Origin: Ilyonectria destructans
Taxonomy: Eukaryota > Ascomycota > Sordariomycetes > Hypocreales > Nectriaceae
Direction: 5' to 3'
Length of the DNA: 64,000 nucleotides
Assembly (NCBI GenBank): GCA_020740775.1
Contig: JAHEWK010000016.1
Location: forward strand, 310,001-374,000
The notes beneath the pieces were generated by a model. The model was not told the DNA's origin. It saw only the letters and a list, made by a program, of their open reading frames with translations, and searched no databases. The position numbers were made by a program, and so were the translations under genes. Of this stretch, positions 22,251-33,190 are shown piece by piece (the first letter of the stretch is position 1; every line of letters begins with the position of its first letter).

Positions 22251-23113
22251 AATAGAACCGAAGAGGATGGCGGAATATGTAGCACCGAGCTTCATAACGG
22301 AGAGAGGGAAATTTCCCATGCTAGATTTGGACGAGGTGGTGAATTTGATGGGGGGTGATATTTTGGCGGAATTTTGCGCACGATCAACTAGAGGACCGTG
22401 AAGAGGGAAGCAGCTAGTTGTATTGATTGCCCATTGAATCTATCTACTGAATATGTCCATTGAATGCACTTGGCTCAAACCATACGATTGTGCAATTGTG
22501 AGAAGTGATTAATATTTCATCGCAATCCGCTTCGAGTAGAACAACGTAACAACTTTGTTTCCTGAGCTCATCCATCTTGACATAAAAACTCGTCATTCAA
22601 CTGCCTCACCTAAGGATACACTTGCGCTATTTTCCCAATACCCCACCAGCCCCAGTTCCCCTGTTTGTAAGGTCCGCCACTTTTCCCGGCGCCGCGGACA
22701 ACTGATCCCTTAGAATATCGCACGATCGACGAGAAAGCCACCCGCGCTAATACTAGGCTACTTCAAATGCGGGGTTGACGATGGGATTGAGAAAAGGATG
22801 CCGGACGACGCTCCGGACACTCGCCCGCGGCCGGAATTGCGGGGAAATGTTCAGGACCAGGGACCTGATCACCCATGCTTCGGAGAGAAGGTGCAATTGC
22901 GGGCTTTCTTGTGCATTTACGGATGAATAGAGATAATATATGTACCAGGCTCAAGCTGTTACATTTCAACCTATCTGAGCACTCATATGACATTTTGCTG
23001 TTAAGTATACACATCATCATGAGAAAGGTATGTCGGGACTCGCACTACGAGAGCCATGTGCCAAACCATTTGTCAAAATACCTGCCTAAGTTCTTGAACA
23101 GAGCTGACGTCGC
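22251..23113. other. Intergenic, possible extra 3' exon of the fasciclin gene
   Basis: Apart from the coding-like stretch up to 22401 mentioned for the fasciclin gene, nothing is seen. The remainder should hold the promoter of the lyase-like gene. Confidence 0.4.
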
Positions 23114-24529
23114 ATGCAGGTCTGGATCGCAGTCATCGCCTCCACATTGGGGGCGGTGGTGGATGCCACAGTCAACGGCGTGCCAGCACTCAATGGTACG
23201 CATTAACCACTTGCCAGCGCTTTCTAGAGATAGAGAAGAAGCTAAAGTTTCATAACATCAAGGTCCCGTTTTCCCCGTCAACGGTATTCCAGGGGCAAAG
23301 AAACGTGCCGGTGATTTTGTACACCCCGGCCTCTGGCATACCCACGACGACCTAGAACGGATCCGGTCCAACGTTCTCGGCGACGAAGAGCCCTGGAAGA
23401 CGGCCTACGAATCCTTCAGCACTGATCAATATTCCCTGAGCGACTATACTATGCGGGGCCCCAAAGCGGTTCTATGTCGTGGGCCTTGCAGCAACTACAC
23501 CAGTTTCACAGCTGACTCTCGCGCGGCGTGGCAGAATGCATTGATGTGGTACATAACCAAGGACCAGGGCCATTGGGACCGCGCAACCACTATTCTCGAT
23601 GCTTGGGGAAGTAACTTGACAAGCATCATTGGTACTGACACGTCTCTCCTGGTTGGTCTCGAAGGAAGCCTTTTTGCGAATGCTGCGGAGATCATGCGAT
23701 GGGAGGGGAACTGGACTGAGTCTGGAGCGAAATGGCAGGGAGGTGCTGGCTTTTCGATCCAACTTTATTGGCTTTTCGCTCGACAGTCGATTATTATCGG
23801 TCAGGCTAACTACGGCATGGCTAGTATCATGGCTCTTCTCAACTTTGCCGTGTATCTGGACGACGTTACTTTGGTAGGTCAGCCCAAGATGACAACGAAC
23901 CTCACGTGTTAACTCATCGACAGTACAACTATGCTCTCAACGCCTATCTCAACGACCCCTGCGCTGGTATTTACGGAAACTTTGACACAAAGAGTGGCCA
24001 AAGCGCCGAATCTGGCCGCGATCAAAGCCACGCGCAATCTGGCTTAGGATGGTCTGCTTACGCCGCCCGCACAATCCAATCCCAGGGTTATGACATTTGG
24101 AGCGAAGGGGACAGCGTGCTCCTCAAGGCCGCTGAGTATGCCGCCAAGTACAACCTCGGTAACGACGTCCCCTATGACGTCAAGTTCTACCGCTGTGAGG
24201 CCGTTCTCGTAAACGGCCCCTGGGCAGAGATTTCGGAGCAGAACCGTGGTGTGGGACTCACGAATGGGGCATTGAGTCCTGCCATTTGGGATATCATTTA
24301 TTATGCGTACAACCAGGCGAGGAAGAAGAGTGCCCCTTGGACAACTCAAGCCAAGAAGAAGTATGATGAGGATGGGGGACAGAAGGTTGCTCCGAAGAAT
24401 GCAGACCATCCTGGCTGGGGAGACTTGATTTGGAGTTATAAGAGGGGCGAGTCTACGAAATCGAATGGCAAGACTATTTGGGGAGGAGGAGAAATTGGAC
24501 CGCAAGGTCAGGGGATGGTTAACACCTGA
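23114..24529 (+). CDS. Secreted alginate-lyase-like protein
   Basis: Exons 23114-23195, 23263-23873, 23924-24529; 432 residues. A signal peptide starts at MQVWIAVIASTLGAVVDA. The body is rich in helices and shows GLWHTHDDLERIRSNV near the start, DSRAAWQNALMWYITKD, and GRDQSHAQSGLG at residues 262-273. The last motif matches the catalytic-region signature of the alginate lyase domain (PF05426, alpha/alpha toroid, polysaccharide lyase 5-like). In fungi these proteins probably act on uronic-acid glycans; substrate is not known. It sits between a fasciclin protein and a GH43 enzyme, in line with a glycan-degrading neighbourhood. Confidence 0.85.
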
Positions 24530-25326
24530 CGGTGGCCTCTATCTTGCTTGGGAGGTTGCTGAAGTGGGACTGGGAAGTGTGTTGAGTTGGTGGTAGGATG
24601 GGATCAGGGTGTTGAGGACTTAACATGGAGTGTATATACTGTTGTAGGATCAACTTGGATACTACAATTGAATGTTACAGATCTAGAAACTCACGGAGTC
24701 ATAAGGCAGGAATGTGAAAATCGAGGTGAATCCCTCAATACGAGGTTCTAAATACAAGCCATCGGAGGTCACAGAATGCCACCATTGGGCAAATATGACG
24801 AGTTATGGGTGAGCTGAGTACGGAAATAGCTGTTGCGATACATAATACTGTACGTTATAAGCTCTACATTACAGAGCTCTTCCTATTGCAACAGTCATAA
24901 GCCCGGGTTAAGTTGAATATGTATCCGCACGACCTGTAACTTTCACTCGCAAGTTGCCGGAAAGTTCCACTATTCGAATGACAGACTAACCATTTACCCA
25001 AGCCAATGATCAAAATTTGATTACAACTAGATTCAAGACATTTCTGTCAAGCGGAAGGAGTGTGCTAGTATACAGGTTCCATTTTCAGCTCCGAATCGTG
25101 GAGCGTTCCCTTTATTACCAACAGAAACCCCGCACAATATCACGAGGAGGCCTGATCTAGCCGACAATTCGCGGGGTAGTAGAAACGAGGCACAAGGTTC
25201 ACACTAGTTTGGGTTTGTTTTTTTCCGTCCATGCGGCTTCGGCAAAGCTCTAGGAGCTCCTTCACCAAGCTAAGCCTCATGAAAGCGCTCCGGAGGAGAT
25301 ACCGGAGCTGCGCCGAAAATAAGTCG
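24530..25326. other. Intergenic, promoter of secreted GH43 at right end
   Basis: 797 bases without a gene. A cataaaaga box lies at about 25347-25355, some 65 bases before the GH43 ATG. Confidence 0.4.
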
Positions 25327-25339
25327 GGTTAGCCTAACC
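25327..25339. promoter_or_regulatory. Perfect 13-bp palindrome in GH43 promoter
   Basis: GGTTAGCCTAACC is GGTTAG-C-CTAACC, exactly self-complementary around one base, 79 bases before the GH43 start codon. Its minus strand contains GGCTAA, the core known for the xylanase regulator XlnR. A regulator binding here is inferred. Confidence 0.5.
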
Positions 25340-25417
25340 AAGACATGGCATAAAAGAATCATCCAATATTCAGCCACTAGCACCTTACTCAAGCAAGTCT
25401 CTCTGGGTCAATTCAAA

Positions 25418-27378
25418 ATGGCCGCACTTAAGTTCATCCACGCATTTTGGACCTACTGGCTCCTGTTGCTACTATCCCCAGCCCAAGCAATCTGGAACCC
25501 TATCATCTCGGGATGGAATCCCGATGGGTCCATTTTACGTGTCAATGATGATTACTACGCTGCAACATCTTCTTTTGAATACTGGCCGGGCATCCCCATC
25601 TACCACAGTATGCACTGCGAAGCGAATCTTCAGCTTCAACTTACAATTGCTGACTCCATGCTGCAGGCAAAGACCTGTCGGAATGGAAACTCATGTCTCA
25701 TGCCTTGACTCGACCAGAGCAGCTTCAATTATATGGAACACCCACCGGAGCTGGTAGTCCACACAATTCGAACGCTATCCAGAGCCCCTGCTAACATCGG
25801 CGCAGGAGCTTGGGCTCCCACCTTGGCCTTTTTTGACGGCAAGTTCTGGCTCTCAGCCATGACCCGCTGGACCTACGACCCAGTTGCTCGTGTTTGGCCG
25901 CGCGTCTGGTTCATGTCCTCGCCCGACCTCAAGAGCTGGTCCGACCCGGTATGGGCCGAACCTTGGGGCATTGACCCCGAACTCTTCCGCGATCCTGTGA
26001 CCAACGCAACGTACCTGAACTTGATGGCGCCTAACAACAACAAGGATCGTCTTTGGGGGCTGTATCAGTGTGAAGTTTCGCTCAAGACAGGCAATTGCAT
26101 CGGCCAGTATTCAAGTATCTGGAACGGGACCTTGACACACAATGCAACGGCTAGGCCGGAGGGGCCCAAGATGTACTACAAGGATGACTGGTACTATTTA
26201 TTGATTGCTGAAGGTAATCAAAAATCCCCGAACATCCTGGAAACTCTCTGATAACGGTATACAGGTGGCACTGATCAATTACATCGAGCAACTATTGCCA
26301 GAAGCAAGGCTCCCTCTGGTCCCTTTGAAGCAAATCCTCACAATCCCCTGATGTACAACGGGAAATGGGGTTTCACGAACTTGACCGTCCAATCTACTGG
26401 ACATGCCACACTTGTCGAAACTGCCAAGGGGGAGTGGTACGCTTCGTTCCTGGCACGTCGCAACATCAACGGGTCATCGCCCTTAGGTTAGTTCTCCACC
26501 TACTCAGTACCGCCAGACGCTAAAAATATTCCATCTTCAAGGCCGTGAAACTTTCCTCACGAACGTTGACTGGGAACAGGGTTGGCCAGTATTTAACCAA
26601 GGAAAGCCGATCATGTTAAGTGAACAAGTTGAACCCAAATCCGGCCCCAGGAGAACACCGCCAAAATGGAGGGACAACTTTTCGGGTCACAACCTCGATC
26701 CATCATGGTACCAGCTCCGCACACCATACACAAATAACTACGAGCTCAAACAAGGTCGCTTGGTTCTCAAGCCCAATGTCTTCGGCCTCAGTGACCGAGA
26801 CAGCCCCGCTGCGCTGCTGCGCAAGCAAAAGTCTCTCAACATGACTTGGTCCGCTGAGTTGTCAAGCTTCAAGGGAATTTTGGGTCCCAGGAATAGACTC
26901 GGTATCTCCACATATCTCTCAGAGTTCCAGCATCAGGATATTGGGATTCGGGGGTGTGTCAATCAAACCGGGATGTGCATATACACGGAACTGAACATGA
27001 ACGGAACTCAGGAGGCAATATACCCATCCACATTGAAGGAAAGCAGCGTCTAACCGATAATAGTATTGGCAAACGCCGCTTAATCAAACTAAAGGTCTCG
27101 CCAAGGGGCTAAAATTGCACATTAAAGCTGAACCTCTGCGCTATTCTCTTGGCTACAGCTTCGGAAACGACGAACCAGGATACGTTACTTCGATCGCCTC
27201 GAAATGGCAAGCATTTGCGCCACCAAACTGGTTTGTATTTTCTGGTGCATCTTTTGCACTTTTTGCGACTGGTGAGGGGGAGCCCTGGCCGTATAGTGGT
27301 CCCAAGGTGGGATTTGAAAATGTTTGGGAAGATTATCGCAAAGAAGACATTCCGGATTACGACAGATGGGAAGGCTAG
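25418..27378 (+). CDS. Secreted GH43 glycoside hydrolase
   Basis: Exons 25418-25607, 25667-25753, 25806-26213, 26265-26486, 26542-27047, 27106-27378; 561 residues. Signal peptide up to about residue 24 (LLLLLSPAQA). The five-bladed propeller shows the catalytic base Asp36 (WNPDGSILRVNDDYY), the pKa-tuning Asp149 (WGIDPELF) and the acid Glu211 (ARPEGPKMYY). A C-terminal beta-sandwich (from WRDNFSGHNLDPSWYQLR) is as in beta-xylosidases and arabinofuranosidases. It likely trims xylose or arabinose from hemicellulose. Odd point: the last exon can be joined in frame only through a weak donor (gtctaa at 27048); without that splice the protein stops at 27053 and loses about 90 residues. Confidence 0.88.
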
Positions 27379-27948
27379 ATGCAGGTATATAAAATCAGTC
27401 ATTATTGTTGGCTACGACTAATATGACGCGTCTGCTCTTCTCTGGGAACTATTATTTATTGACATTGACTTACGCCTCCAGCCTAATACTATTCTAGGTA
27501 CAAACGCTGAGGCGTGTTGGGACAGGAAGCAGCAGGCAATGCGCCCCGCATAGGACCTAATCATAAGTAATTTATTCCCTTTCAGTAGTCAATAATAGTA
27601 ACGACGCCTATACCTCAGGACGATTATGTGTAGCCTGTGGAGACAGCTTAACGTTTCCATTTGGGTGAGATCCAGGAAGCACAAGCCTGAATTGGCACCG
27701 GCCTAATAATACAGATGTTCACCTCAACATTGGGAGATGGAACCTAGTACCTACTAAATTTGCGTCTAAATCTTGTGTTTTGAGAACCGTTTGCTAATGT
27801 ATTTCAGATGTTAAAACCTTGGGTAGTAGGATAGGAGGATCTTTTCGTAATATTGTCCTATCAATACCTCAAGCCGAATACACATTAAAGCAGAGTTATA
27901 TGAAGATTGAAAGATTTTTCTTGTGAAACCAACGTCTAACACTTCATA
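27379..27948. other. Intergenic between convergent genes
   Basis: 570 AT-rich bases between the ends of the GH43 gene and the serine hydrolase. No gene seen. Confidence 0.5.
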
Positions 27949-29556
27949 TTACTGCTTCCAGTATATTATGGGGTCCAGAGTGGGATCATGTCGCCACAAC
28001 AGCGTGGTTATATTGCCCCGTTCATTTGATCTAAAGTCTGCGATCCAAAATGCAGGGTCTTTATCATTGCCCAAGACCCATCGACCTCGGCGAGAGAGCA
28101 CGTTTCGTGGCTGCAGCCACGTAAATTTGTCGCCATCGTAGTGCGCCAGCTCGAACTTCTCCGAGTCTAATCCTTGAAAGGCCCACGAAAGCTTGCCGTT
28201 TTCTAACGTGACGATGTTTGTGAAAATGCCGCTGTCGTCAATATAAGTCCCCACGTACATCTTCAGAGCCATGTGCGGATTCATAGCTCCCGATCGCCCT
28301 TGCTCGAGGCCGCTGATTATGCAAGAATGCCACTGCAAGTTCGCAGCGATCGAAGACTCAGCATAGCGAAGGAAGTCAATTCGTTCCAAGGTCGGGACTC
28401 CAAGTACAACTTCAAGAACCATTTGAGACACCCAATCAGGAGCATCCGTCAAGGACAGACAATTGCTCATAACCAAGATGACGCTCTCCGTTTCGGGAAC
28501 CAAAAGCACTACGGCGAGCGCACCAGGCAGGGTTCCTTGATGATACAGAACCAGTTGACTGGGCACTCCTCGTCCCACTACTGGCATCCCCCGAGGCATG
28601 AGCCGGCCGTTAAGACCAATATGACCCAAGGTGTTTGGAAGTTGCACTCGAGCCCATCCTAAGCCGTAAGATACCTCGTTCCTCGTCGTTTTGAACATGG
28701 GGACTTTGGCAGACATGAGATGGGAGACTTGCTTGAGCGGAGATCCGGGCGTCGACGTCTGGTCCGTCTCGAACTCGTGGTTGAAGCTCGTCAAGAAGCT
28801 GCTGTAGAGTCTAATCAAGTCAGAAGCGCAGGATCGCAGACCACCGGAGGCACCGCCAACTCCATTGTCCCCCAACTTCGGACTCGGTATGCGAACTGGA
28901 GTGGCATCGTCTAGTGCGTTGTATGATTTGGAGACGTCGTCGATGTCGTCAGGCGGAGAAGTTAGGAAGGTCCTCTCCATGCCAAGGGGGTTGAAAATGT
29001 GCGCCCGAATGAAATCGTCCATGGAGCTCCCACTGAGGTTCTCAATAGCCTCGCCACAGAGGTCATATGCCGTACTGTTGTATGCGAAAGAACCAAGCTG
29101 CGCTGGTACCAGAACTTGGTTATTGACCACCTGCAAACAGTCATCTCTGCTGATCAAAATGTTTCCCTCGCTACCCATCACCAAATTTCCACAAGATGAC
29201 ATGCCGCTGCGGTGGCTGAAGAGATCGGCCAAGGTTGTAAGTTTCTCTAGAGTCTCATCTCTGGGTTGAAATCCTGGGACGGCGTCTTTGGCCAACATCT
29301 GCCATGAAGAGACCCCTTGTTCCACCAAGATACCCATGGCGGCGGCAGACACGGTCTTTGCAAGCGAGCATACTGGGAATATAGTATTTTCAGTTACCGG
29401 CAATGCCGTTTCTAGGTCTCGAACGCCATAGCTCGCGTGGTAAATGGGCTGTCCTTTAGTCGCTACCGAAAGACTTAAACCAGGAGTGCCGCCCAGTCTC
29501 ATCAACTCTTGGATGGAGGCGCTAAGGTTGTCTAACCTGCGGTGTAGAGAATCCAT
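27949..29556 (-). CDS. Beta-lactamase-like serine hydrolase
   Basis: One exon, 535 residues from ATG 29556. The in-frame ATG at 29619 would add 21 residues; the shorter start fits the family, in which a helix (LDNLSASIQELM) opens the protein. The active-site motifs of class C beta-lactamase/transpeptidase-like enzymes are present: SLAK (Ser64, Lys67), the YNS tyrosine in FAYNSTAYDLCGEAI, and HQGTLPG near the end of the domain. A C-terminal beta domain follows (GTYIDDSGIFTNIV... RRGRWVLGN). There is no signal peptide, so it should act inside the cell, as esterase, amidase or acyltransferase; substrate unknown. It is convergent with the secreted GH43. Confidence 0.9.
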   Translation of the reverse strand: MDSLHRRLDNLSASIQELMRLGGTPGLSLSVATKGQPIYHASYGVRDLETALPVTENTIFPVCSLAKTVSAAAMGILVEQGVSSWQMLAKDAVPGFQPRDETLEKLTTLADLFSHRSGMSSCGNLVMGSEGNILISRDDCLQVVNNQVLVPAQLGSFAYNSTAYDLCGEAIENLSGSSMDDFIRAHIFNPLGMERTFLTSPPDDIDDVSKSYNALDDATPVRIPSPKLGDNGVGGASGGLRSCASDLIRLYSSFLTSFNHEFETDQTSTPGSPLKQVSHLMSAKVPMFKTTRNEVSYGLGWARVQLPNTLGHIGLNGRLMPRGMPVVGRGVPSQLVLYHQGTLPGALAVVLLVPETESVILVMSNCLSLTDAPDWVSQMVLEVVLGVPTLERIDFLRYAESSIAANLQWHSCIISGLEQGRSGAMNPHMALKMYVGTYIDDSGIFTNIVTLENGKLSWAFQGLDSEKFELAHYDGDKFTWLQPRNVLSRRGRWVLGNDKDPAFWIADFRSNERGNITTLLWRHDPTLDPIIYWKQ

Positions 29557-30517
29557 GAATATCAGAGGGTGGGTGGAGAGAATCAAGAAAGACGGTGATA
29601 GATGAGATTCGACGATCAAAACATATTCTGATATCCTTCGTCATGAAGTCACAAATTTTCCGGCATTGGAAGTGAAGCTTGTAGCATCGTGCAACGTCTC
29701 CATATTTATAATAGGTTGCTATTTTTAGCGTATTTTTTCCCCTCCAGCATAAGGAACACTGGGAGGGACCGGAGCAAGACATAACGCGATCAAACTCGTG
29801 TGATTCGTCAAATGAATTTAGGGTTTAACTAATGTACTACGTAGTACTATTCAAGACGAGAGCGCATCAGGTTCCGAGACATAACCCGATGCCTCGGCAC
29901 GCCTTGCCAGATGCGTCACAGTTGGCCCCTAACATAACGGTTAGATTCTCGGGATGTGTCACTTTCTTGTGGTGTGCTACAGTTCTATGTGCTCTTTCAA
30001 GTTAAATTATACCTTTTGTTCTATCTAGGACTAATTTCGGTGAAATAGACTGTCCTGATATTGTGGGAAGTGATGGTTGTTACAACGCCACTTAAATCTT
30101 CAGAGTCGACTAAGAAAACTTGGAACTATCTTTTTGCGGAAGATTTGCTTTGCTGTAATGGGTACTTCTTTCTCGGAGTGCACACTTTCCGTAAACTTCA
30201 ATCAAAATTATCGTACAAAATTTCTAGTATGTTGATTGATTCGTATCTTGTGTAGGGTAAGTTACCGTACCTCCTGCTAGCTAGCTGACTAATAACGCAG
30301 GGCCACGGTTTATCGCCGGAAAGGCTCCGGGACTTAACCCATGTGCCGCTGCGGAGCCTTGAGCCCGAGTAAAAGAAATTGGTAAGAGTAGACTTGTAGA
30401 CTGTTTGGCATTCAAGTGATATAATCACTCATCGCTAGTCGCGGATAAATATTTCCGTTTCTGCAATGGTTTATTCGTTGCTCAAGCGCTCTATGCAAAG
30501 ACCGCACCTGGTGAACC
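29557..30517. promoter_or_regulatory. Divergent intergenic region
   Basis: 961 bases between the serine hydrolase and the second GH43 gene, which point away from each other. No further gene; promoters for both must lie here. Confidence 0.4.
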
Positions 30518-32319
30518 ATGACTCTTGTTAATCCAGTTCTCACCGGGTTCAATCCTGACCCCTCCATTACTCGTGTTGGAGATGACTTCTTTCTTGCGAC
30601 TTCGAGCTTTGAGTACTTACCAGGGGTCCCAATATACCACAGCAGGGACTTGATTCGATGGAAGCTCATTGGCCATGCCTTGACTAGAAGGAGTCAGATA
30701 CATATCGCAGGGCCCGAGCCAGGGGGAGGAGTTTGGGCGCCGACATTGAGGTATCACAATAACGTTTTCTACCTGGCTACTTCTAGCTTCGACAGATTCC
30801 GTCCTCAGCAAAATGAACGATTATATCCTCGGGGGTTCTATGTCAGGACAGCAAACATATGGGACTCGTCATCTTGGTCAGATCCTGTATACTTCGACGT
30901 AATAGGTTTCGACCAAGACGTGAGTCTTTAGCTTTGTCCCCCATTAGTCGCTTGTTGTTTGAATTCTGATGACTTGCTAGCTTTTCTGGGACGCTGATGG
31001 AAGCGTGTACTTGTCTACGACTCACGTCAAAGCCGATCGTCCGCCCGATGCGGACAAATCGCGGCTCGACTTTGCGATCCATGTCTGCAAGGTAGACTTG
31101 AACACTGGCGATTCAATTTCCGAGCCTGTCATGATTCGAGAATCGCCAACAGGTATATCCGAGGGCTCACATATTTTCCAACGGGGTCGGTATTATTACC
31201 TCCTGACGGCCGAGGGCGGTACTGGTTCAAGACATTCTGTATGGGCATTTCGCAACGACCAGGGACCACTGGGTACCTGGGAGGCATGTCCTAAGAATCC
31301 TCTGCTCAGCAGCAGTGCTGAAAATGAGGTGCAAAACACTGGGCATGCGGACTTGATTGAGGATGTCAATGGGCAGTGGTGGGCTGTCCTTTTGGGAGTC
31401 CGTCCGTATCGAAGAGATTCCGGAGAATGGGAAGAGTCGGTTTTTGGTAAGTTCCCTCCTACAGCCGTCTTCGACAGTACCAACACGACTGAGTTTAGGC
31501 CGCGAAACGTTTGTGGTTCCCGTGCAGTGGATTGATGACTGGCCGGTCATTAACGGGGGAGATGAGATTCGTCTCGGTCCTGAGCTGGAAGCTAGCACTG
31601 AGACACTCTGGAGGGACGATTTTTCTGAACCCGTACTGGGACTTGGATGGTACAGAAAAAGTACGTCGGTATTTCTCTTCCCGTCTTCTTCGAGTTGCAC
31701 ATCTGATGCTGGATTCATAGATACACCGGATAAACTTGATCACGCCATCATGAGTAATCCTAGCCGCCTGCGCCTCTACGGCGGACCGTACAATCTTTCT
31801 GTGCCAGCCAGCCCAACCATGTTCCTGCGGAAGCAAACATTGAGATGTTGCATTTGGGAAACAAAAGTCTCATTCTATCCCACGACAGGGCATGAAGAGG
31901 CTGGGTCAGTAATATGGTGGAATTATTTAACCTACAGCAGTATCGGGATTCGCAGAGCGCGCCGCGGTGATGGTACGAATCCAGCACCGGCCGCGAGAAT
32001 GATTCATTTCAGATCGGCTCAAGGAGATGCGGTCTCACGACTGCTCGAGAAACTTGACTCGGACGTTTGCTTCTATATCCGGTGCGGCAAGAAGTATGAA
32101 TTTGGATTCAGGGAGCTTGTTGGACCTGGAGATGAAAATGGGCCAATCCAGTGGCTAGGCGAAGTGAGTAACGAGGTCATGACAAGCCCACCATCTGCCG
32201 GGTTAGCCTTCTCGGGGATGATGTTCGGATTGTATGCCTTTGCAGACTATCAGCAGTCCCTGAATGCGGCTGAATTCCACTATGCGCAATTAAAGTCGAT
32301 AGATAGTTGCCAGAAATAG
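30518..32319 (+). CDS. Intracellular GH43 glycoside hydrolase (beta-xylosidase type)
   Basis: Exons 30518-30919, 30981-31446, 31499-31660, 31721-32319; 542 residues without signal peptide. The start MTLVNPVLTGFNPDPSITRV places the catalytic base at Asp14; Asp132 (GFDQDLFWD) is the pKa modulator and Glu195 (GISEGSHIF) the acid. The second half is the beta-xylosidase C-terminal concanavalin-like domain (TLWRDDFSEPVLGLGWYRK onward). It most likely cleaves xylo- or arabino-oligosaccharides after import. The neighbour to the right is a sugar transporter in the same direction, which fits uptake followed by hydrolysis. The secreted GH43 to the left has the same two-domain layout but is a different subfamily by motif wording. 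Confidence 0.92.
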
Positions 32320-33190
32320 ATGCGTGGTAATTGACTGCGACCGGGTTTGTTCTAAAATGTTCCATCTGACGGCTCCTAAGACAGCGCCTGGTGGGTGGTT
32401 ATTTGCATATTCATTTACCATGTCGGCAAATGAGCCATGTCCATTCAGCATTGACCAATGTGATGAGAAGCAGTCTGCCCGCATATACCCGTTGGGAGCA
32501 TCATGCCATCTCGGTTAACTTGGGTCGTCATAGTCCGGGGCATGTAGCAAGGTCATTTTTGTGGTCAGCTTGGTACAATTTCCCAAGCCTCGTCTCAAGC
32601 ACTTGTCAAATCAGAACTTCTTTAAAAACGGAGAGTATGTAGTGACTAGCTGCTGCTTAAACCACTAGTTCCAGACATGTGCGAGGGCGTGTGACTGAGA
32701 CTCCAAGCTCGGTGGAAGTGTCGGCTTGGACGGCGGAGTGGACACGAGATGTCGCCACTGGAGTTTGACGTGAAGTTGGTAAACCTCAGTCAGACTGCGC
32801 ATGCGGATAACTCCAAAGTTTGCTCCCACTTAGCGCATCCAACGCCTAGTGTACCGAATGGGCAAAGCTCCGGCCTCGACTGCGAAACTTGCTCCGATGG
32901 TCCGCAGCCCAACCCATTTTGCGATCTAGTGTAGCCACCTCCTAACTTAGCGTCTTGTCGGGGATGCGGCGGGGAAACTACGTGCCGGGGCAATCGTTGA
33001 TCCCATCTGATATACAAGGGATCTCTTGATACATATGCAGATAAATACACGCAGCTGACGGACGCTTCGGCTCCTCGTCAATTGATCGCATCAACAGAAC
33101 ATAGGCTTCCGAGGGTCAAGGGTCTTGAAACCGTTCACTCTCCTATCCATCTCTTAGCCAAGCGTCAGCTCTGGTCTCCAATCCGTCAAA
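32320..33190. promoter_or_regulatory. Intergenic, promoter of sugar transporter 1
   Basis: 871 bases with no gene. It contains several CGG triplets, as zinc-cluster regulators bind, but no exact pair stands out. Confidence 0.35.
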
